A stretch of 64,000 nucleotides of DNA from Macquaria australasica (GCA_005408345.1 SEMN01000314.1:310001-374000), one strand, 5' to 3'; numbered from the stretch's first letter, positions 12,420 through 25,545 are shown. Notes: generated from the letters alone by a model not told the origin. Numbers and translations: made by a program.

Positions 12420-12525
12420 TAACTCTTATTTATTACTTTTTAGCACCTTAAAGATTGGCATTTTTAATTTCGTTGTACCTGTACAATGACAATAAAGACA
12501 TTCTATTCTATTCTATTCTAACTAT
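12420..12525 (+). mobile_element. LINE 3' tail (L2/Rex1-like) with (ATTCT)n
   Basis: TTTCGTTGTACCTGTACA, AATGACAATAAAGAC and a short (ATTCT)n run form the typical 3' end of an L2/Rex1-type LINE. Only the untranslated end is present, as expected from 5'-truncated reverse transcription. Confidence 0.65.
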
Positions 12526-14189
12526 ATTCGCTTCACTTGGAAATTTGTCGCATTACGGAAGCTAAATGCTCTAACTGCATTATAATGTGAGTTTAAAATC
12601 TAAATGTTATGGCAATTATGGTTTGTTTGCTTATGTTGCAACTCAACCACATCCACACAGTCCTGATGTTGCAGATTAGATTCTTAAATAATAACAAATG
12701 AGGTTTTTTTTCCCAAGCTTTAACCGTGATTGTTACTGATTTTGTCATGTGTATTTTATGTAATACAACAACACTTTAGATTTGAAACCAAGTATTTGAG
12801 GACTTTAACAAGATGTCTTGTAGGAAGCCTGTCATTAATATTAATTGACACTCAAAAGCAGTCTTATGAAGACGTCTACATTTTGACCGTGTTTTGAATG
12901 CTCATAGAGGGTCTTAAGTGGATTTAATCTGCTTTTGACATATACTAAAGAGGGCCGGTTTGTATCTAAAAACTAGAATATTCTTTTTTTTTTTGCATAC
13001 ATACTGTTTGTACATCTGGTCCCAGGAAAAAGAGTGGGGGCCCTTACAAATGGCAGGCTCAAACTGTGTGTGCATGTCCTTGTTCACTACCATATGAACA
13101 TCATCTTGCAGGCTTGCTTAAGCTAGGCAATCCATCAGAGTCAACATCATTTTTGTCAAAGTTACATTATCATTGCATGGTAATGCAGTTTAAAGTGCGT
13201 ATTGATTTGAAAAGCCTGCTGCGCCATTGCATGTGTCAGTGCTCTTGGGAGTCTCCCCCAGTATATTTCAAACTTAAGAGCGGGTTTAAAGAATTTATCA
13301 GTGAACTTACTCAAATTAGTTAACTGAGCTGTTCACACATTTTTTATGCACCAAGAAATGTACTGTAGGTCCCAGCTCTGTTTTTAAGCTAGTCTGGAAG
13401 TCTGGAGGAAGTGCCTTTTTTTTTTCTTTTTTTTTTTCCAAATGAGCACTTGTGTTCAAAAGTTTACTTTTTGGTCATTGCTGTCCTTTGTATTGCCCAC
13501 GATAAATTGTTGTGAAGCAGTGTTCCTGCAGGCATATTGTTTAACACATTGAGCTGGAGATTTCAAGTGTTTGTTCATGAACTACTGTAGCTTCAGAGTA
13601 ATTAGTGACTTTCTTAGACCACCAAGCCTGTACTACTACTACTGTAATGACTTACACCCTATTGTTGAAATACCCATGCACATGAGGCATACTGTGAACT
13701 GCAGGTAATAATGCATGACAAATTGTCCTTATATAGAGTCCCTCTGGAAATGAGTAATTGGCTTCCATATACATTTCACTGTATACCTATTATGACTCTA
13801 TATATTATTATGACCATATGCTATTATTGACTTGTTTTCACAACTTTTCACTATATGTGTACAGAAAAGGTATTGAGTCAGCGGAGAAAGAGAAATATGA
13901 GGCGCAAGCAAATTAAGCTGCAGGAACCAAAGATCGTTTACGTGGAGTCACAAACATTAAGCTTCCGTCTCATGTTTCCTACTCAGGTATCCATAATGCA
14001 TGAGCATCAGTGTGTCTCTGCCTGAGCATGGCTGACAATAATAGCTTGATATGGCTGGAGTTGTTTAACTACTGTGATGAAATCAAAGTTACAATTTCCA
14101 CTTCAAAGAATACTTTACGGATGTCTGTGATTATCAGGATTTCCTTTATAGTTTTACAGCCATTTCTTACACAATCTTACAAAAATTCT
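12526..14189. other. No gene recognised; T-rich tracts
   Basis: T-rich tracts lie at 12983-12995 and 13417-13438. The 85- and 110-codon open frames at 13066 and 14010 carry no recognisable domain. Confidence 0.45.
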
Positions 14190-14660
14190 TTCTGGCCCCC
14201 AAAGTGCCACAGAACCTGCAGTTCCAACTTCGGCCACTATGCCAAAATAGCCATAGAGACAGAGCGCAACTCGTCATACTCTGAAAACCACGCCCACCGG
14301 AGGGGAAAACAATCAGCGCCACAGTATGCAACCAAGGGCTGAAACACTAACAAAATGCTAGTAGCTGGCTAAAAACATTAGATCTCAGCATGTCAGAGGA
14401 TTATTTTAGCAGCCTATGTCTACTAGAGAGGACAAACTCAGTATTGTCAGTCTATCTCAGTGTCCCTATCAAGCTAAGTTACTGTACTTACTGTACTGTA
14501 ATACTGCATAGCTTTCTGATTTAGCCACATTCCACTGTCAAAATGCTTTAGCTTAACTTACAGCAATATAGTTGGTCTAAAACTGACGTTTGGATATTTG
14601 ACTGACCAGTAGCCTACTGGCAGTATGCTTGCTGCACACGTAGACATACTGATTGTCTCA

Positions 14661-14744
14661 TTCTTCCTGCTGACGCCTCACGTCTGTATCCACTTTTGTC
14701 TTCTTAAAGACAGTGCATCCCACCACACAGCAGCTTTTGGGCAT
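14661..14744 (-). pseudogene. Possible THAP-domain N-terminus remnant
   Basis: A 28-residue frame starts MPKSCCVVGCTVFKKTK and runs into a stop. THAP zinc fingers, found in P-element-type transposases and their domesticated relatives, typically start with Met-Pro-x-x-Cys and a second Cys a few residues later. Cys5/6 and Cys10 fit that spacing. The rest of the C2CH module, including the later Cys and His, is absent, so it cannot be a working domain. A chance match is a real possibility with so short a motif. Confidence 0.3.
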
Positions 14745-14749
14745 GTTGG

Positions 14750-17354
14750 CAACCACTGTGCTGCAGTATGTATTGATGAAGAGCACTCCAAGCCAGATTC
14801 TAAACCACAGTTTTCGCTGAGGTGCGTGTTTAAAAGGACACAAAGCAATGCTTAGCATTCTGGAAATGTTGACCCACATCTCACTGACTTTCGGGAGGAA
14901 AAAGAGTAAGTCAGTCCAATTGAACTAGGCTTGTTTGAAGTTAGTTCATTTTGTTCTCTCAGTGGTAGCCTCGCTGTGCCTTAATTAAGTTGTAGTTAAG
15001 CTGACTACATTTTCACAAAAGCTTCCTCAACACAAATGAGACAACATGAAAGGACTTAACAGTTTCCATTTTTCTTAGCACTTACACTTTCTGACAAAGA
15101 CAAATGGGTGAAAGGGTTTTGACCCTGCAGTGTGTTTAATAAATTAGGTTAGACATTGATTAATTTGTTAGGTCAAATCACCAATAGCTTCATTAAATGA
15201 CGGTCTCTTTGGACTATACATTGTTCATATTCATCACTAGCATTTAGGATTTAAAATTGCACTGGAGGATGTAAGTTAATGACAGCATCAACTTCCTCAT
15301 AAAACTGCATGTTTAGCAAAACCTTACTGGATAAACAGCCACATAACCACCAACAGGCCATAATTCAGTCAACGGTAAGCCTAAAGAGGGTCAGTCCTTA
15401 AGCCTGTAGTCCAGTATTGGGAGGCTGGTAGAGGGAAGCAGAGCCAACAGAATCCTGGATGGCTTTTCGGTTTAGCTGCTTTAGCATCTGTCCCCGGGGT
15501 GGCACACTGCTGTTGTACCTTTTGAATATGTATGTGAGTTATTAGTCCTAGGGGAGCTACTATATATCCATGGAGCGGCGGACGGGTGACAATGGGGGCC
15601 CAGTCGTCTTTATCTGGGCCTGTCTGCCTCCTGATGTATCTCTCAGCACAACTTGTTCAGATTGCCTCATCTATCATTGGCCTCAGATATGAAAATGTGG
15701 ATCCCTGCATCGGGGCCCAGTCACATTGTTACGAGTGCAATCTGGAGGCATCATGGGGGAGGCCCTCCTCCGAAGTTAGGGTGGGAGAAGGGGAGGCGGG
15801 GGGGGGAGTGGGTATTGGGGGAAAAAATAAAGTCACAAGTAGGAGAAAGGAGCAACTGTGCATCTCTTCAATTTTTATGACACTAGACTGCAGTTTTGTT
15901 TTGGATGTTTTGGTTTTTTAAGGGACACACTTTTCCTGTACTGAGGTAAGTAATGAACTATACTGCGACCTTATCGGTGGACTTTTTCTGTTTATGAGCT
16001 TATTGCATTGGTGAAACCACTTGTATATCACTCACTTTATGAGTGGAATTTAAACTAATAAGTACACAATGATTCAGTTACTGTCTATTTCCAAGGACAT
16101 ATGGCTAGCAGCATGTCAGCAATCAACATTGCGGTGTTGCTGTGAAATTAAAGATGTGTTTATGACTACGCTCCCATGCCAAATCTCTTATACCACGCAT
16201 TTGTTTATTGGCTTCCCTTAATAATGTGTGAAGGGGGATCTTAATTAGATTGGGCTTAATAAAGGAGTTACCAATTTGCATTACACAAGGTCATTCATTA
16301 TCTGTTCACAAACTTGGGAGGCCAGGTTATCCGTTGGTAAAACTTGTTTTGGTTGCATGAAGTATACACAAATCCAGAACTGACTCAAACTGTCTTTGTT
16401 CAGGTGAATGGCAGTGTGCTTTGGAGAGGGAATACTGTTATGTTATATTAAGTAAATAAGTATGGCCTCCAGGTATTAACCAGACTGTACTACAAAGGCA
16501 GAGAGCAGCTACCACAGAACCAGTGAAGCTAAAAAAAAAAAAAAGGTTTTCTGTCTGTCTGGCAAGTGTATACAGATACAGGAGGAAGCTTGTAATGCCT
16601 TAACTTTAGGCTTTTTCAGGGCTGGTTATTTTACTCAAAAAACCATTGCCTTAGAACCTACATAATACCTAAAAATAAATGAATGAATAAAAAAAAAAAA
16701 AAAAACATACGCTACAGTCTGCCTTTGGATAATCTTCAGGGAATGTGAAGGGACAATGCAGTATCTGCCAACAAAATATTTTCCTACAGCTTTCATCTCC
16801 ATTTTCACTACTCAGGAAAAAATAACTTTATTTTTATTATTTACGGTTTATATTTCATTAAATGTATCTCTGTTTGTCTAGGTTCCTGTCTGTCTGTCTA
16901 CTCTTATGATTTATTTAATGCTATTTTGTATAGGGACAAATATGTAGCATAAACCAATGCCACACACCACAACATTCATGGCCTAAGCTAATTTGCAATG
17001 CCCGTCCCTCGATGGGCCTTTTAAATACATAAAACTCAGCAACAAATACACAAGGGACAAAACACAAGCTCAATAATTGGTACATTAAAAACACAAAACT
17101 CAGAACTCAACAAGAGAAAACAGGCAAAACAATACAGGACACAAACTAATATAATAGTATTGAAATTTGTCAAAGAAATTAATTTACAATTGAATGCATT
17201 TAAATGTGTCATTTAAAATGATCTTAACTAGCTGAGAGCAGCTACTGCTATTCTGCTAAGCTAGTTACCTTCAGCAGGAGTCTAGTTGGGCTTTTTCTCC
17301 ACCATGATTGGATTTAGTTGCGTGGAATAGGCTAACTGAATTATTACGATATCA
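14750..17354. other. No gene recognised; poly-A tracts and a G-rich patch
   Basis: The G-rich patch is at 15782-15821 and A runs lie near 16530-16545 and 16689-16706. Around 16190-16310 there is a unique-looking AT-rich stretch with homeodomain- and octamer-like words (TTAATTAGATT, ATTTGCAT), a possible conserved non-coding element. An A/C-rich stretch lies at 17020-17140. Confidence 0.4.
15782..15821 (+). other. G-rich tract with G-quadruplex potential
   Basis: Five runs of three or more G are separated by short spacers, including one run of nine or more. On the + strand this satisfies the usual G-quadruplex pattern. Confidence 0.6.
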
Positions 17355-17745
17355 GTTCATTAAAGTGGCTATAATTGATATTTTTATAATAACAATGTAT
17401 CAAATAAGCTCATAGTGACAAATTTACAGGGAATTTTCACCCAAATCTACAGCTCCCCTCAGCTTTACGGAGCTTTATAGTGAGTTTCAGCTCATTGTTT
17501 AGCTGTCCGGCTGCAACTTTACTGTTTTGGTTCACTCTCACCGCTCTCATATCAACATTTTCTGCCACAGCAAGGAGCTGTTTCTAGCGAAAAAGCTTCC
17601 ACAGTACACTACCTGCTCACCACCAAACAGCAGGCAGACACAGTTAGCAACTAGCTGGTGAACATAGTGGAGCATTTAGCAGAATAACTGGCCCAATATT
17701 TCCCTCAGGAGTTGGTAGAGACAGAGTGCAGTATGTGCGGTGATG
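17355..17745 (+). repeat. Composite dispersed repeat, copy 1
   Basis: It shares an ordered set of blocks with 59686-59960: GTTTTGGTTCA, CTCACCGCTCTCAT, AGCTGTTT with TAGCGAA, CCTGCTCA, CACCAAACAG and GTTAGCAACTAGCTGG(T/C)GAACATAGTGGAG. Its 5' portion (AAGTGGCTATAATTGATATTTTTATAATAAC, then CACCCAAATCTACAGCTCC) is not in the other copy, so the two overlap only in part. No coding potential. The family is one I recognise from percomorphs. Confidence 0.75.
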
Positions 17746-19843
17746 GTGGCCCACAGATTATGGAGCCAGAGCACAGTAGCAACAGCATATATATAGCAAC
17801 AATATAAAGCCAGAATGCAGAGCTACACAGCCAGAGTTCTCTGTTTTGTAGTTAATGCAAATGTTTCTTGCTATTTTCACGAAATGTATAGTTAAATTGA
17901 TTTCAATGGTGTAATCATTGTTACATGGTGAAAAAGTCATATTCTGGTCTGAACTCATATTTGACCAAAAATGTAGTTACTGTGTTTTGGCTTTTTCAGG
18001 CAGCGGAGGTTAAAGGTCTTCATACAGTAATGTGCTGAGATGAAGAGTCCATGAGACTGCTGTTCATTAGTGCAGGTTCACTTGTACTGTAGATATGAAT
18101 GAAACAAAACTTCACTGAAGGTGCGTTCACACCATAATAGATGACATGCTTTTGATGTTGTATTTTGCGCAAAGAAACACTCCTATATCCCAGCCCCTTC
18201 ATCGACGAGTGCACACATTCCTAGTGAACAGGCCATTGCATTGACTTTTCCCTAATGATGACGAAAAGGAGAGATCTGAGGTCCGAAGCTGTCTAGATTG
18301 TCATGAAACACAGCTGAGGTGAAAGCAATGAACAGGGGAGGAGACCTGTGCGCTAATCCCACAATCAACGGCGTCTCCACGGAGGGGTTTAGCATAAAAG
18401 CAACAGCTGCAGTGCTGCGCCGGTCACCCAACAGAAACCCCAGGTCATCTGGCAGTGGTTTAATCAACATCCAAATCACAGCAGCTCAATTGAGCAGATT
18501 AAAGTCAATGTTTCCTTTCTTTCTCTTCTCTCCTATGCTTGCTGGATGTCTTTCATACTCACGAATTCAAGGCTGACATTGCACAGGAAGGAGTAGGGTC
18601 TAATGGGTCTGTCATAAAGGCAGAATCAGAGTAGATGTTATCCACGTCAAGTTGATTTGTCATTCAAGATCCTCCTAAGACAATCCCTCAGGCCTTCAAG
18701 CTGTTCTAATGTGGAAATTGCAGCTTTTCTGCAGTGAACATTACACGTTTTCAATGTACATCACTTAAATCTCTGATTAACAATAATTGATGGTACAAGA
18801 CTTTCTAATGCCAACTGTCTTAATGGCTCTAGAGTTATAGAGGAAAAAGGTGAATGTCTGTCTAAACAATGTGAGTCTAACATACAATTTCACATCTACC
18901 AAATGAACCAAACTGTATAAACAATAGCCAGGATACCAATTACGGTATGACATGTCACTTAGTGCTGCACGCTGTCAATGCCTGTGTGACTTAGGAAAAT
19001 GGGAATTAATGTATAATTCATGTATAAATAAACCTTTCAATACAAAGACAAATTTGTACCGGCGTCACCCTGGTAAAAGATTGACACAATGGGTACAAGT
19101 ACCTCCCTCGTGAGTGCGCTTTCTGACAAACTTTCTCCTGCCTTTCCAATTATAATGACTTTGGATCCAGCACTGCAGTGGATGTCAAATGATATCTCAG
19201 TGGCTCATCTCCTCTCTGGAGACTCGTTGGTGTAAATAAAGCTTGTTTTGGGACGTTCCACCACACTGTCGTGTGTTTGGTGTTGTGGTTGCAATTATGG
19301 CCAGAAAATGTGTTATTTGTGTTTTGTAATGTGTGTTTTGTTTTTTTCAGCAACCACATTATTTCCCTTAAGAATGGATTTCCTGACTATGAAAAAAAAA
19401 GCTTTTAGAGAGGGCTGCGTGTGTGTAGCTGTTACACCATTAGACTAAGATGTGTCTCCTTTCTCTGCCAGTCACCATTTCCTTAACATGAATCTTTTCT
19501 CCTATGCAGTTTCATTCATCAGTCTTAGCTTATCTCTCTGTCAAATGCACCTCTCTTTTCCTGATTTGCACCTAGATTTCTCACTTTCCAAGTTTTATTC
19601 CACCACCAGTGTCTCCATCCAACCCTGTCTCCTATAAATTAAGTTTATATAGGCATACAACAAATTTGAAACAGCAGATATGTTTAGGGACAAATATAAT
19701 GCCAGCCAAATTTTACCAACACTGCAAAATGTTCATACAGAAAATATCTGCAAAACCTTCAGTTACAACATATTTTATTTGGTTTCCCTACAATATTCAC
19801 TCTTGCCAAACAATATTGGCTTGTAGCATCTAAAGAATGATTA
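17746..19843. other. No gene recognised
   Basis: GC content is higher at 18300-18480, where both strands stay open for 75-85 codons without recognisable protein; these look like shadows of composition. No repeat copies match others in the window. Confidence 0.45.
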
Positions 19844-20177
19844 ACCATGCTAGTGGTGTGGCTCAAGGGATGGTAATATCTCAACAACTATTGGATGACT
19901 TGCCCTGAAATTTTGTACAAATGTTTATGGTCCCCACACATTTCTCAAAATGGTTTATCACCAAATCCAAACTAATGACATTCCCATCAGCCTCAGCTGT
20001 AGTTTGCGTTTAGTGCTTATTAGCAAATGTTAGTATGCTTACATGCTAAACTATGATGGTAAACATGGTAAACAGTATACCTACTGAACATCAGCATGTT
20101 AGTATTGTCATAGGGAGTATGTTAGCATGCTGACCTTAGCATGTACAGTACAGCCTCATAGAGCCGCTAGCATGGCT
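19844..20177 (-). mobile_element. AGCCATGCTAG-type element, copy 2 (internally shortened)
   Basis: On the minus strand it starts AGCCATGCTAGCGGC and runs through GCATGCTAACATACTCC, CATGTTTACCATCATAG, GCATGTAAGCATAC, TAATAAGCACTAAACGC and CTGATGGGAATGTCATTAG. It ends near GTTGAGATATTACC and ACACTAGCATGG. The block order matches 57091-57528, with a deletion of the middle right part (the TGATGATG...AAAGTTATTACAAT section). It is flanked by unique DNA. Confidence 0.75.
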
Positions 20178-22865
20178 GTAGACTCTTTTATGGTTATGTT
20201 TAGGCAGTCAAAGCAGCAGAACCCAGTTTCTGGTGTCAAAGTCTTTAACTATGTCACTACATCCACCATCCAGCCTGATGGCCTCCCTGTGAATTAGTTG
20301 CAGTAAAAAAACAAATGAAGCACTTCCTTCACCTGAAACACATTGACATGTATCACGTTTCCCTCGAAACGGATTTGGTTGGATTTTTAGGAGACAGGGT
20401 TGCTTCATCTTTTCTTTATCCCACATGTTCTTCTTTCAACAACCTCAGTTGTTGTCCATCAGAGCCTCTTTTCGAGGTGTGAGCCAAGGCCTCTGAGTAG
20501 TTAGCGCTGATGAAATGCAGCCCTGGTACATGAATAGAAGTTGAAATGTAAGAGCGTTCTGGGTGATTACAGTGCTGCTTGGGACAAAAGGGGATCTGCA
20601 TCAGGCATTGTAATGAGTCTCATCACCAGAAAAGGCGCAGCATGGGGGACGAGGCGAAGTAGAAATCACAGTTTAGAGCCAGAGACAGATCCAATTCCCT
20701 TACCCCCTGTAATTACTGCAGATCAGGCTTTATCAGTGGCAGACATCAGCTCTGGGATCTCAGCGAAAATGAGCAAAGAAATGTTCAAGGGAAGTGAGAG
20801 GAGGGCAGAGAGAGCACTCTTAAAAAACATCGGCTAATGTTGAATGAAGGATTATCGGGTGTACGTCAAATATCGTGCTTCAAACAGAGCGGATAGGTAA
20901 GCCCTGAGAATTAAAGGAGGCTGGGTAGTCCACAGGCCCTTATCTTTTGTCATATGGGTTTTCTCAGAAGGACTGCTTTGATTGTAAGCTGAGGGTTGTC
21001 CAAATGCTTGTATTTCTTTTAGAGTTGATGAGATACAGTGGATCAAAGGATCACATGAGGAATATATTCAAATGCAACATACTTCTAAGAGATTCTTGAT
21101 AATATTCCCTTGCTCACATGAATTTAAAATTGGATAACTACTAATATTCACCAAAGGGGAATTAACAAATTATCAAACATGATTATACATCAATGCGATG
21201 CATACAGTAGCACAATATAATACTACAGCTCATAATTAGTTATGCTGTATTTGTAGCTTTTATCAACCACTTCCACTGAAACTAATTGGCCACTGGCAGC
21301 AGGGGTACAGTGAAGGGTAGAGGAGTGGCCATGGAGGCAATGAAAAGCCTTTACAAAGTACCAAATCAGCACATTGTCCCCAAGTCTCACTAATCACTAT
21401 TCTCTCCTAAGCATACAGAACCACGGGGCTTGAGAGCATTTCACAGCAGTCAAATGAACGCATTAATTAATATTACATTTCCGGAGCTACCAGGGGTTGT
21501 CATGGCTGTTACACCAGGATACATATCTGATGTATAGGAAAGCTGTGCTTGGCTTTGGTGCGATGGAGCTTGTGAATCATCAAAGTCCATCCAAAGCATG
21601 TTCCGTAAATGCAGGTGATCTAAAGTTTCCTAAATCTTGGGTGGATTCTATAATAGTTTAAATGACCGACCCTCCCAATAAATGTCCTTCAAAGTCAGGC
21701 TGCATGGTAGAAGGGAAGTCCTGTAAATGGCTACAGTAGCATATATATTGGTTTTATTACAAGGCCCTTAGTGATGGTCTTAAATCTCCTAGTTTGCAGA
21801 AGATTTTCTTTCAATCCATAATGCCATTAACCATGTTTTACAATGAGAAAAATCAATCAACAAAATCAACAAAAGTCTAACACATATTATCAAGCTGTGT
21901 GTTGAAGAGAGACCTAATGCAAAAAATGCTTTTTGCTGCATATCCTATCATTTTATGTATTAATGCCATTTCTCTTCTAAGACATGTTTATTTACAATAC
22001 ATCTGAGATTGCCCGAGCTTAATATCTTTGGACAGAACTCACACAAGTTTATAAAAATCTGACTTCCAAAGGCAATATTATTTTGATATCATGCTCACCT
22101 TATTGTCAAGCCAATTTCCTTCACAGGCATATTTGCTTTTATGGAGAGCTAGATAGGGAACAGTGGGGAACCTGATAGTAATATACGCAGGCTAAGGATG
22201 CGAGGATATGCAAGGAAGAAAATAGTAGGCTATACGTTACAGAATCATGAAAATGCATGTCTGTGTTATACATTAGCATTACAGTACCTACAGTATATGT
22301 TGTAGTGCAATATTACTTGGCAACACAACCTGCCAAGATTTCCTGTGTGCAACTACTTTTCATGTCTAACCTTTCTCAGCAAATTAGCGTTTCAGTATGT
22401 GGTTTTATCTATACTATATAAATGCATTTATTTTACAACTTTATCCCACTCAGATTGTTTGTACTGTAAAAGACAGAAAATTCAAATTGTATGTATTCAC
22501 TAGAGTTTCACTGTCAATTCTTTACATTTGGTTATTTCAAAAATATCTGCAATGGTTACCAACATGGTAAATGTCAGGAAATCAAAACCCTTTGATTAAT
22601 TTTAGGAAATGATATGAGCCTCACACTTTCCTGCACTGGCACTGAATGGGGCCATTGAATGTGAATCACTACCGCTGAAATAAAGAATATAAACTGAATT
22701 TGTGGGAGATATGTGGGGCTGGGCAATATGGCCAAAAACATGTGCACACTGTAAAAGAACTGTACATCTTGAAGGCCGTCATTGTGATGTATATTCACAA
22801 ATAAAAAAACAGTGGTTATCCCATGCAGTTATGGACTGTTTGTACCAGATGCACGGACATCCACT
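20178..22865. other. No gene recognised; candidate conserved non-coding stretches
   Basis: Stretches at 20530-20790 and 21415-21510 are less AT-rich and look unique, with homeodomain-type words (TAATTACTGCAG, GCATTAATTAATATT). Enhancer function is inference only. A short GGGCTGGGCAATATGGCC block at about 22718-22735 resembles the start of a known fish repeat but is too short to call. Confidence 0.35.
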
Positions 22866-23160
22866 TTAAAGGATAGGTTTTCAAGTCTATCTTAAAGCAG
22901 TAGTCAGGTGCCCATATGACCATTGAAACAGGTTATATTTTGCTTGCTGTAATCATTCCTCCTGTTCATACTGGCCAAAAAATAAAAAGAAACCTTCTAA
23001 TAAGGTTTCGATGTAAGTGATGGGGTACAAAATCCACAGTCCCTGTTCTGTGCAAAAACACATTCTTTGAACTTGGAAAGTTAAAGTCTGTTTATTACAA
23101 AATGCCCTCTCTGTGTTACTGTCCCTCCACCACAGCTGAATAAAGAAACACTAGCTGCGG
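22866..23160 (+). repeat. Probable dispersed repeat (AAAGGATAGGTT type)
   Basis: AAAGGATAGGTT, CAAGTCTATCTTAAA, CAGTAGTCAGGTGCCCA, CATTGAAACAGGTT, GTAATCATTCCTCCTGTTCA, GTAAGTGATGGGG and ACAAAATCCACAGTCC follow in the order I recognise from a common percomorph interspersed repeat. There is no second copy in this window. It is non-coding. Confidence 0.55.
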
Positions 23161-25344
23161 TTACATGGACAATATTTCTTCAACCCAATTAAAATCATTT
23201 CAATTAGAGATTCCAACTTAACTGTTTACATCATTGGTCCCTAAATAAAGTCGTCTGATAAGATGTGCGTTTGCATGCTAGGTTTAGGTTAGGGGACGTG
23301 TAAGGGGCAAGGGAATGCATTACGTCATTGAAGGTCCTCACAAGTATAGAAGTACAGGGTTGTGTGTGTGTGTGTAATTTGTGTATGATGCTGCATACCC
23401 TGTGCCACAACACCCGGCTTCCTCTCTGTGTTAGCAGTTGTCTAGTAACCATTCATTTCCACTCCATAATGGAAAGCCATGCTAATGAATATGAATTGAA
23501 ACATCTGCAATTTCATCCCTGCCTCATATTGTCCTTTTTTTCTCCTCCTGGCAGTGACAAAATTTCCTCCAGCTCTTGGTTTACTGCCATGAAGCGCGGG
23601 CTGGTGCGCTGGGGGCTTCATATGCTGAGAAGGTCACGTCTCCTGATGATGGCTTTCATTGTCCTTCAGCTGCTCCTCTGACACTAATCTAGATGCATCA
23701 GTTTTAACTGCATCCCTCCATTGCAACATGCATCCACAGAGATCAATCAATCCATCTTGTAATTTCATCAGGATTTCTCTCCTTCTCTTCCACACCTAGC
23801 CTCTCCAGTTCCTCAACCCCCCCCCCGTCACCTTCCCAAAGCGTGGGACAGGCCATTCATCAACATTCCCATTGAGCATGGGTATTTAAAAATTGTTTTC
23901 AGAATGCATTAGCTGGGATTCCATGAGGGGTACGTGACACGACGGTGGTCAATGGATTTATAATGACTGTGTAAAATCATGTCATAAACATCACTCCACC
24001 TGTCCCCATGATAGGTTATTCTTTTAGCAATGTGAATACAATAAATCAAACAGAAGGCACTAAATTGCTTACTGTAATGTAGCATGTCTTACAATAAAAT
24101 ATACAACACTCTATCATTTAGCAAACTTTCCTATTACAGAAAATGGAATAAAACCCCACATTTTGTTTGGCAGAGGTGTGCCTGATCTTGTACAAACTCC
24201 CATATCTCTGGAAAATATGCTGATATTTGTGTCCTCTTTGTTTCGCTCCTCAGTCCCCCCCTCCTCTTTGTGATGTGAAGCACACACCAGCTCTTCTGCA
24301 TGTTTACCAATGACAAATGGAGGACTCTGGTCTTTAGGGGCAAGAAGAGGAATCAGGTGCACTAAGGCTGCGGGCCTATGGGCTCCAGCGGCTTTAAGCC
24401 CAGGGGCTAGCGGCAAAGGAGAGCTGTGATAAGTCTGGGCCGAAGAATGAATGCGTTCACATGGGACGAGAAGGAAGGGAGACAATTGGCTGTATTGTTT
24501 TCTCCAGCCTGCTGTTGCATCACAATGCACATTCCCAATGCACACTTCATGAAAATGGATTTAGCTGTGGAAAAGGACATTTCAAGTCTCAAGTCTTAGT
24601 GGAAAGAAGAAACTTTCAGTCTCCAGAACACCTGATAGGCTGATGGGTCTGGAGTGATTCTTGAAATTGTCTGTAAATAAGCACACATACATTAAAGGAT
24701 AGGGATAAAAGAATAGGAGAAATACAGCAATACAATGTTTGATCCTCTGTTTCTTAAACATGCGTATTCCTCTCAAACCATATTGACTTTATCGCCTTTT
24801 AAACAACTTTTCGATACTTTCAGGTAGTAATTTATTTTTAACATATACACGATTTGTGCTGTTTTAAAATCTAAAGTCTTTGAATTTGCATTCAAATTTC
24901 ATTTAAATTTAATTTAATGAACAGTGGGTTTGTTGGTTATTGATAAGTAGTTTTGTTTAAAATTCTTATAGCTCTCCTCTGAAAAGTAGGATTTGTATTT
25001 GTTTTTTGTCTCCCCATACTTCCAACCAGTAAGTAATGTATGGCAGTAGAAGTGAACAATGACAACAACTGAAGCCTGACACATCAAAAAATAGCCAGAA
25101 TTTAAAAAAATTTTTTTTTAAAATTGAAGTGCTTATTGCACCTTGTAACAAAATACAAAAAATATTTTTGTAATCATTTACATATATGGTATTTTTTTGT
25201 ATCATATTTGATTCGTCAGGCATTTATGGCAATTTATTGATCACAACAATGTTTCTTTTAGAAACAAAAATAAATATTGTTCATTGCATTTGCAACATTT
25301 GGAACATTTCAACTGGTTTGGTTCTTTTTTTTCCAAACAGGAAC
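23161..25344. other. No gene confirmed; (TG)n, poly-C and one exon-like site
   Basis: A (TG)n run lies at 23359-23375 and C10 at 23817-23826. A pyrimidine-rich acceptor (TTTTTTTCTCCTCCTGGCAG) precedes a short frame ending MMAFIVLQLLL and stop at about 23680. The 143-codon minus-strand frame at 24114-24545 has no recognisable domain. Confidence 0.4.
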
Positions 25345-25545
25345 CTTTTTACAATCTTGTGGTAGGTAGTGCTGGGCCCTTCACTGCGCTAGTCTGGTTG
25401 ACACTTTCATCTAGTCTTTCATCACTACTATCTGAGCTTCCCTCAGTAAGCATTGCATTAGGAATCCATTCCTCATCATCATCAACCTCATCCCCTACGT
25501 CTTTGCCATCTAAAAATGCCCGCAAAAAACAAATGATTGTGTACT
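25345..25545 (-). pseudogene. Acidic open fragment resembling a piggyBac transposase N-terminus
   Basis: On the minus strand a frame reads RAFLDGKDVGDEVDDDEEW, then a Ser/Asp/Glu-rich stretch with two SSD-type clusters, and stops at TAA near 25347. An acidic, Ser/Asp-rich leader is typical of piggyBac transposases, which carry catalytic Asp residues further downstream. None of that catalytic part is visible. The match is compositional, so another acidic protein or chance remains possible. Confidence 0.3.

Noticed and set aside
17020..17140. Second copy of the nested MITE at 27292
   Set aside because: Both are A/C-rich with AACACAA words, but no ordered block match and no inverted ends are found here.
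24114..24545. 143-codon minus-strand open frame
   Set aside because: No domain; other frames overlap on both strands, typical of a locally GC-richer patch.
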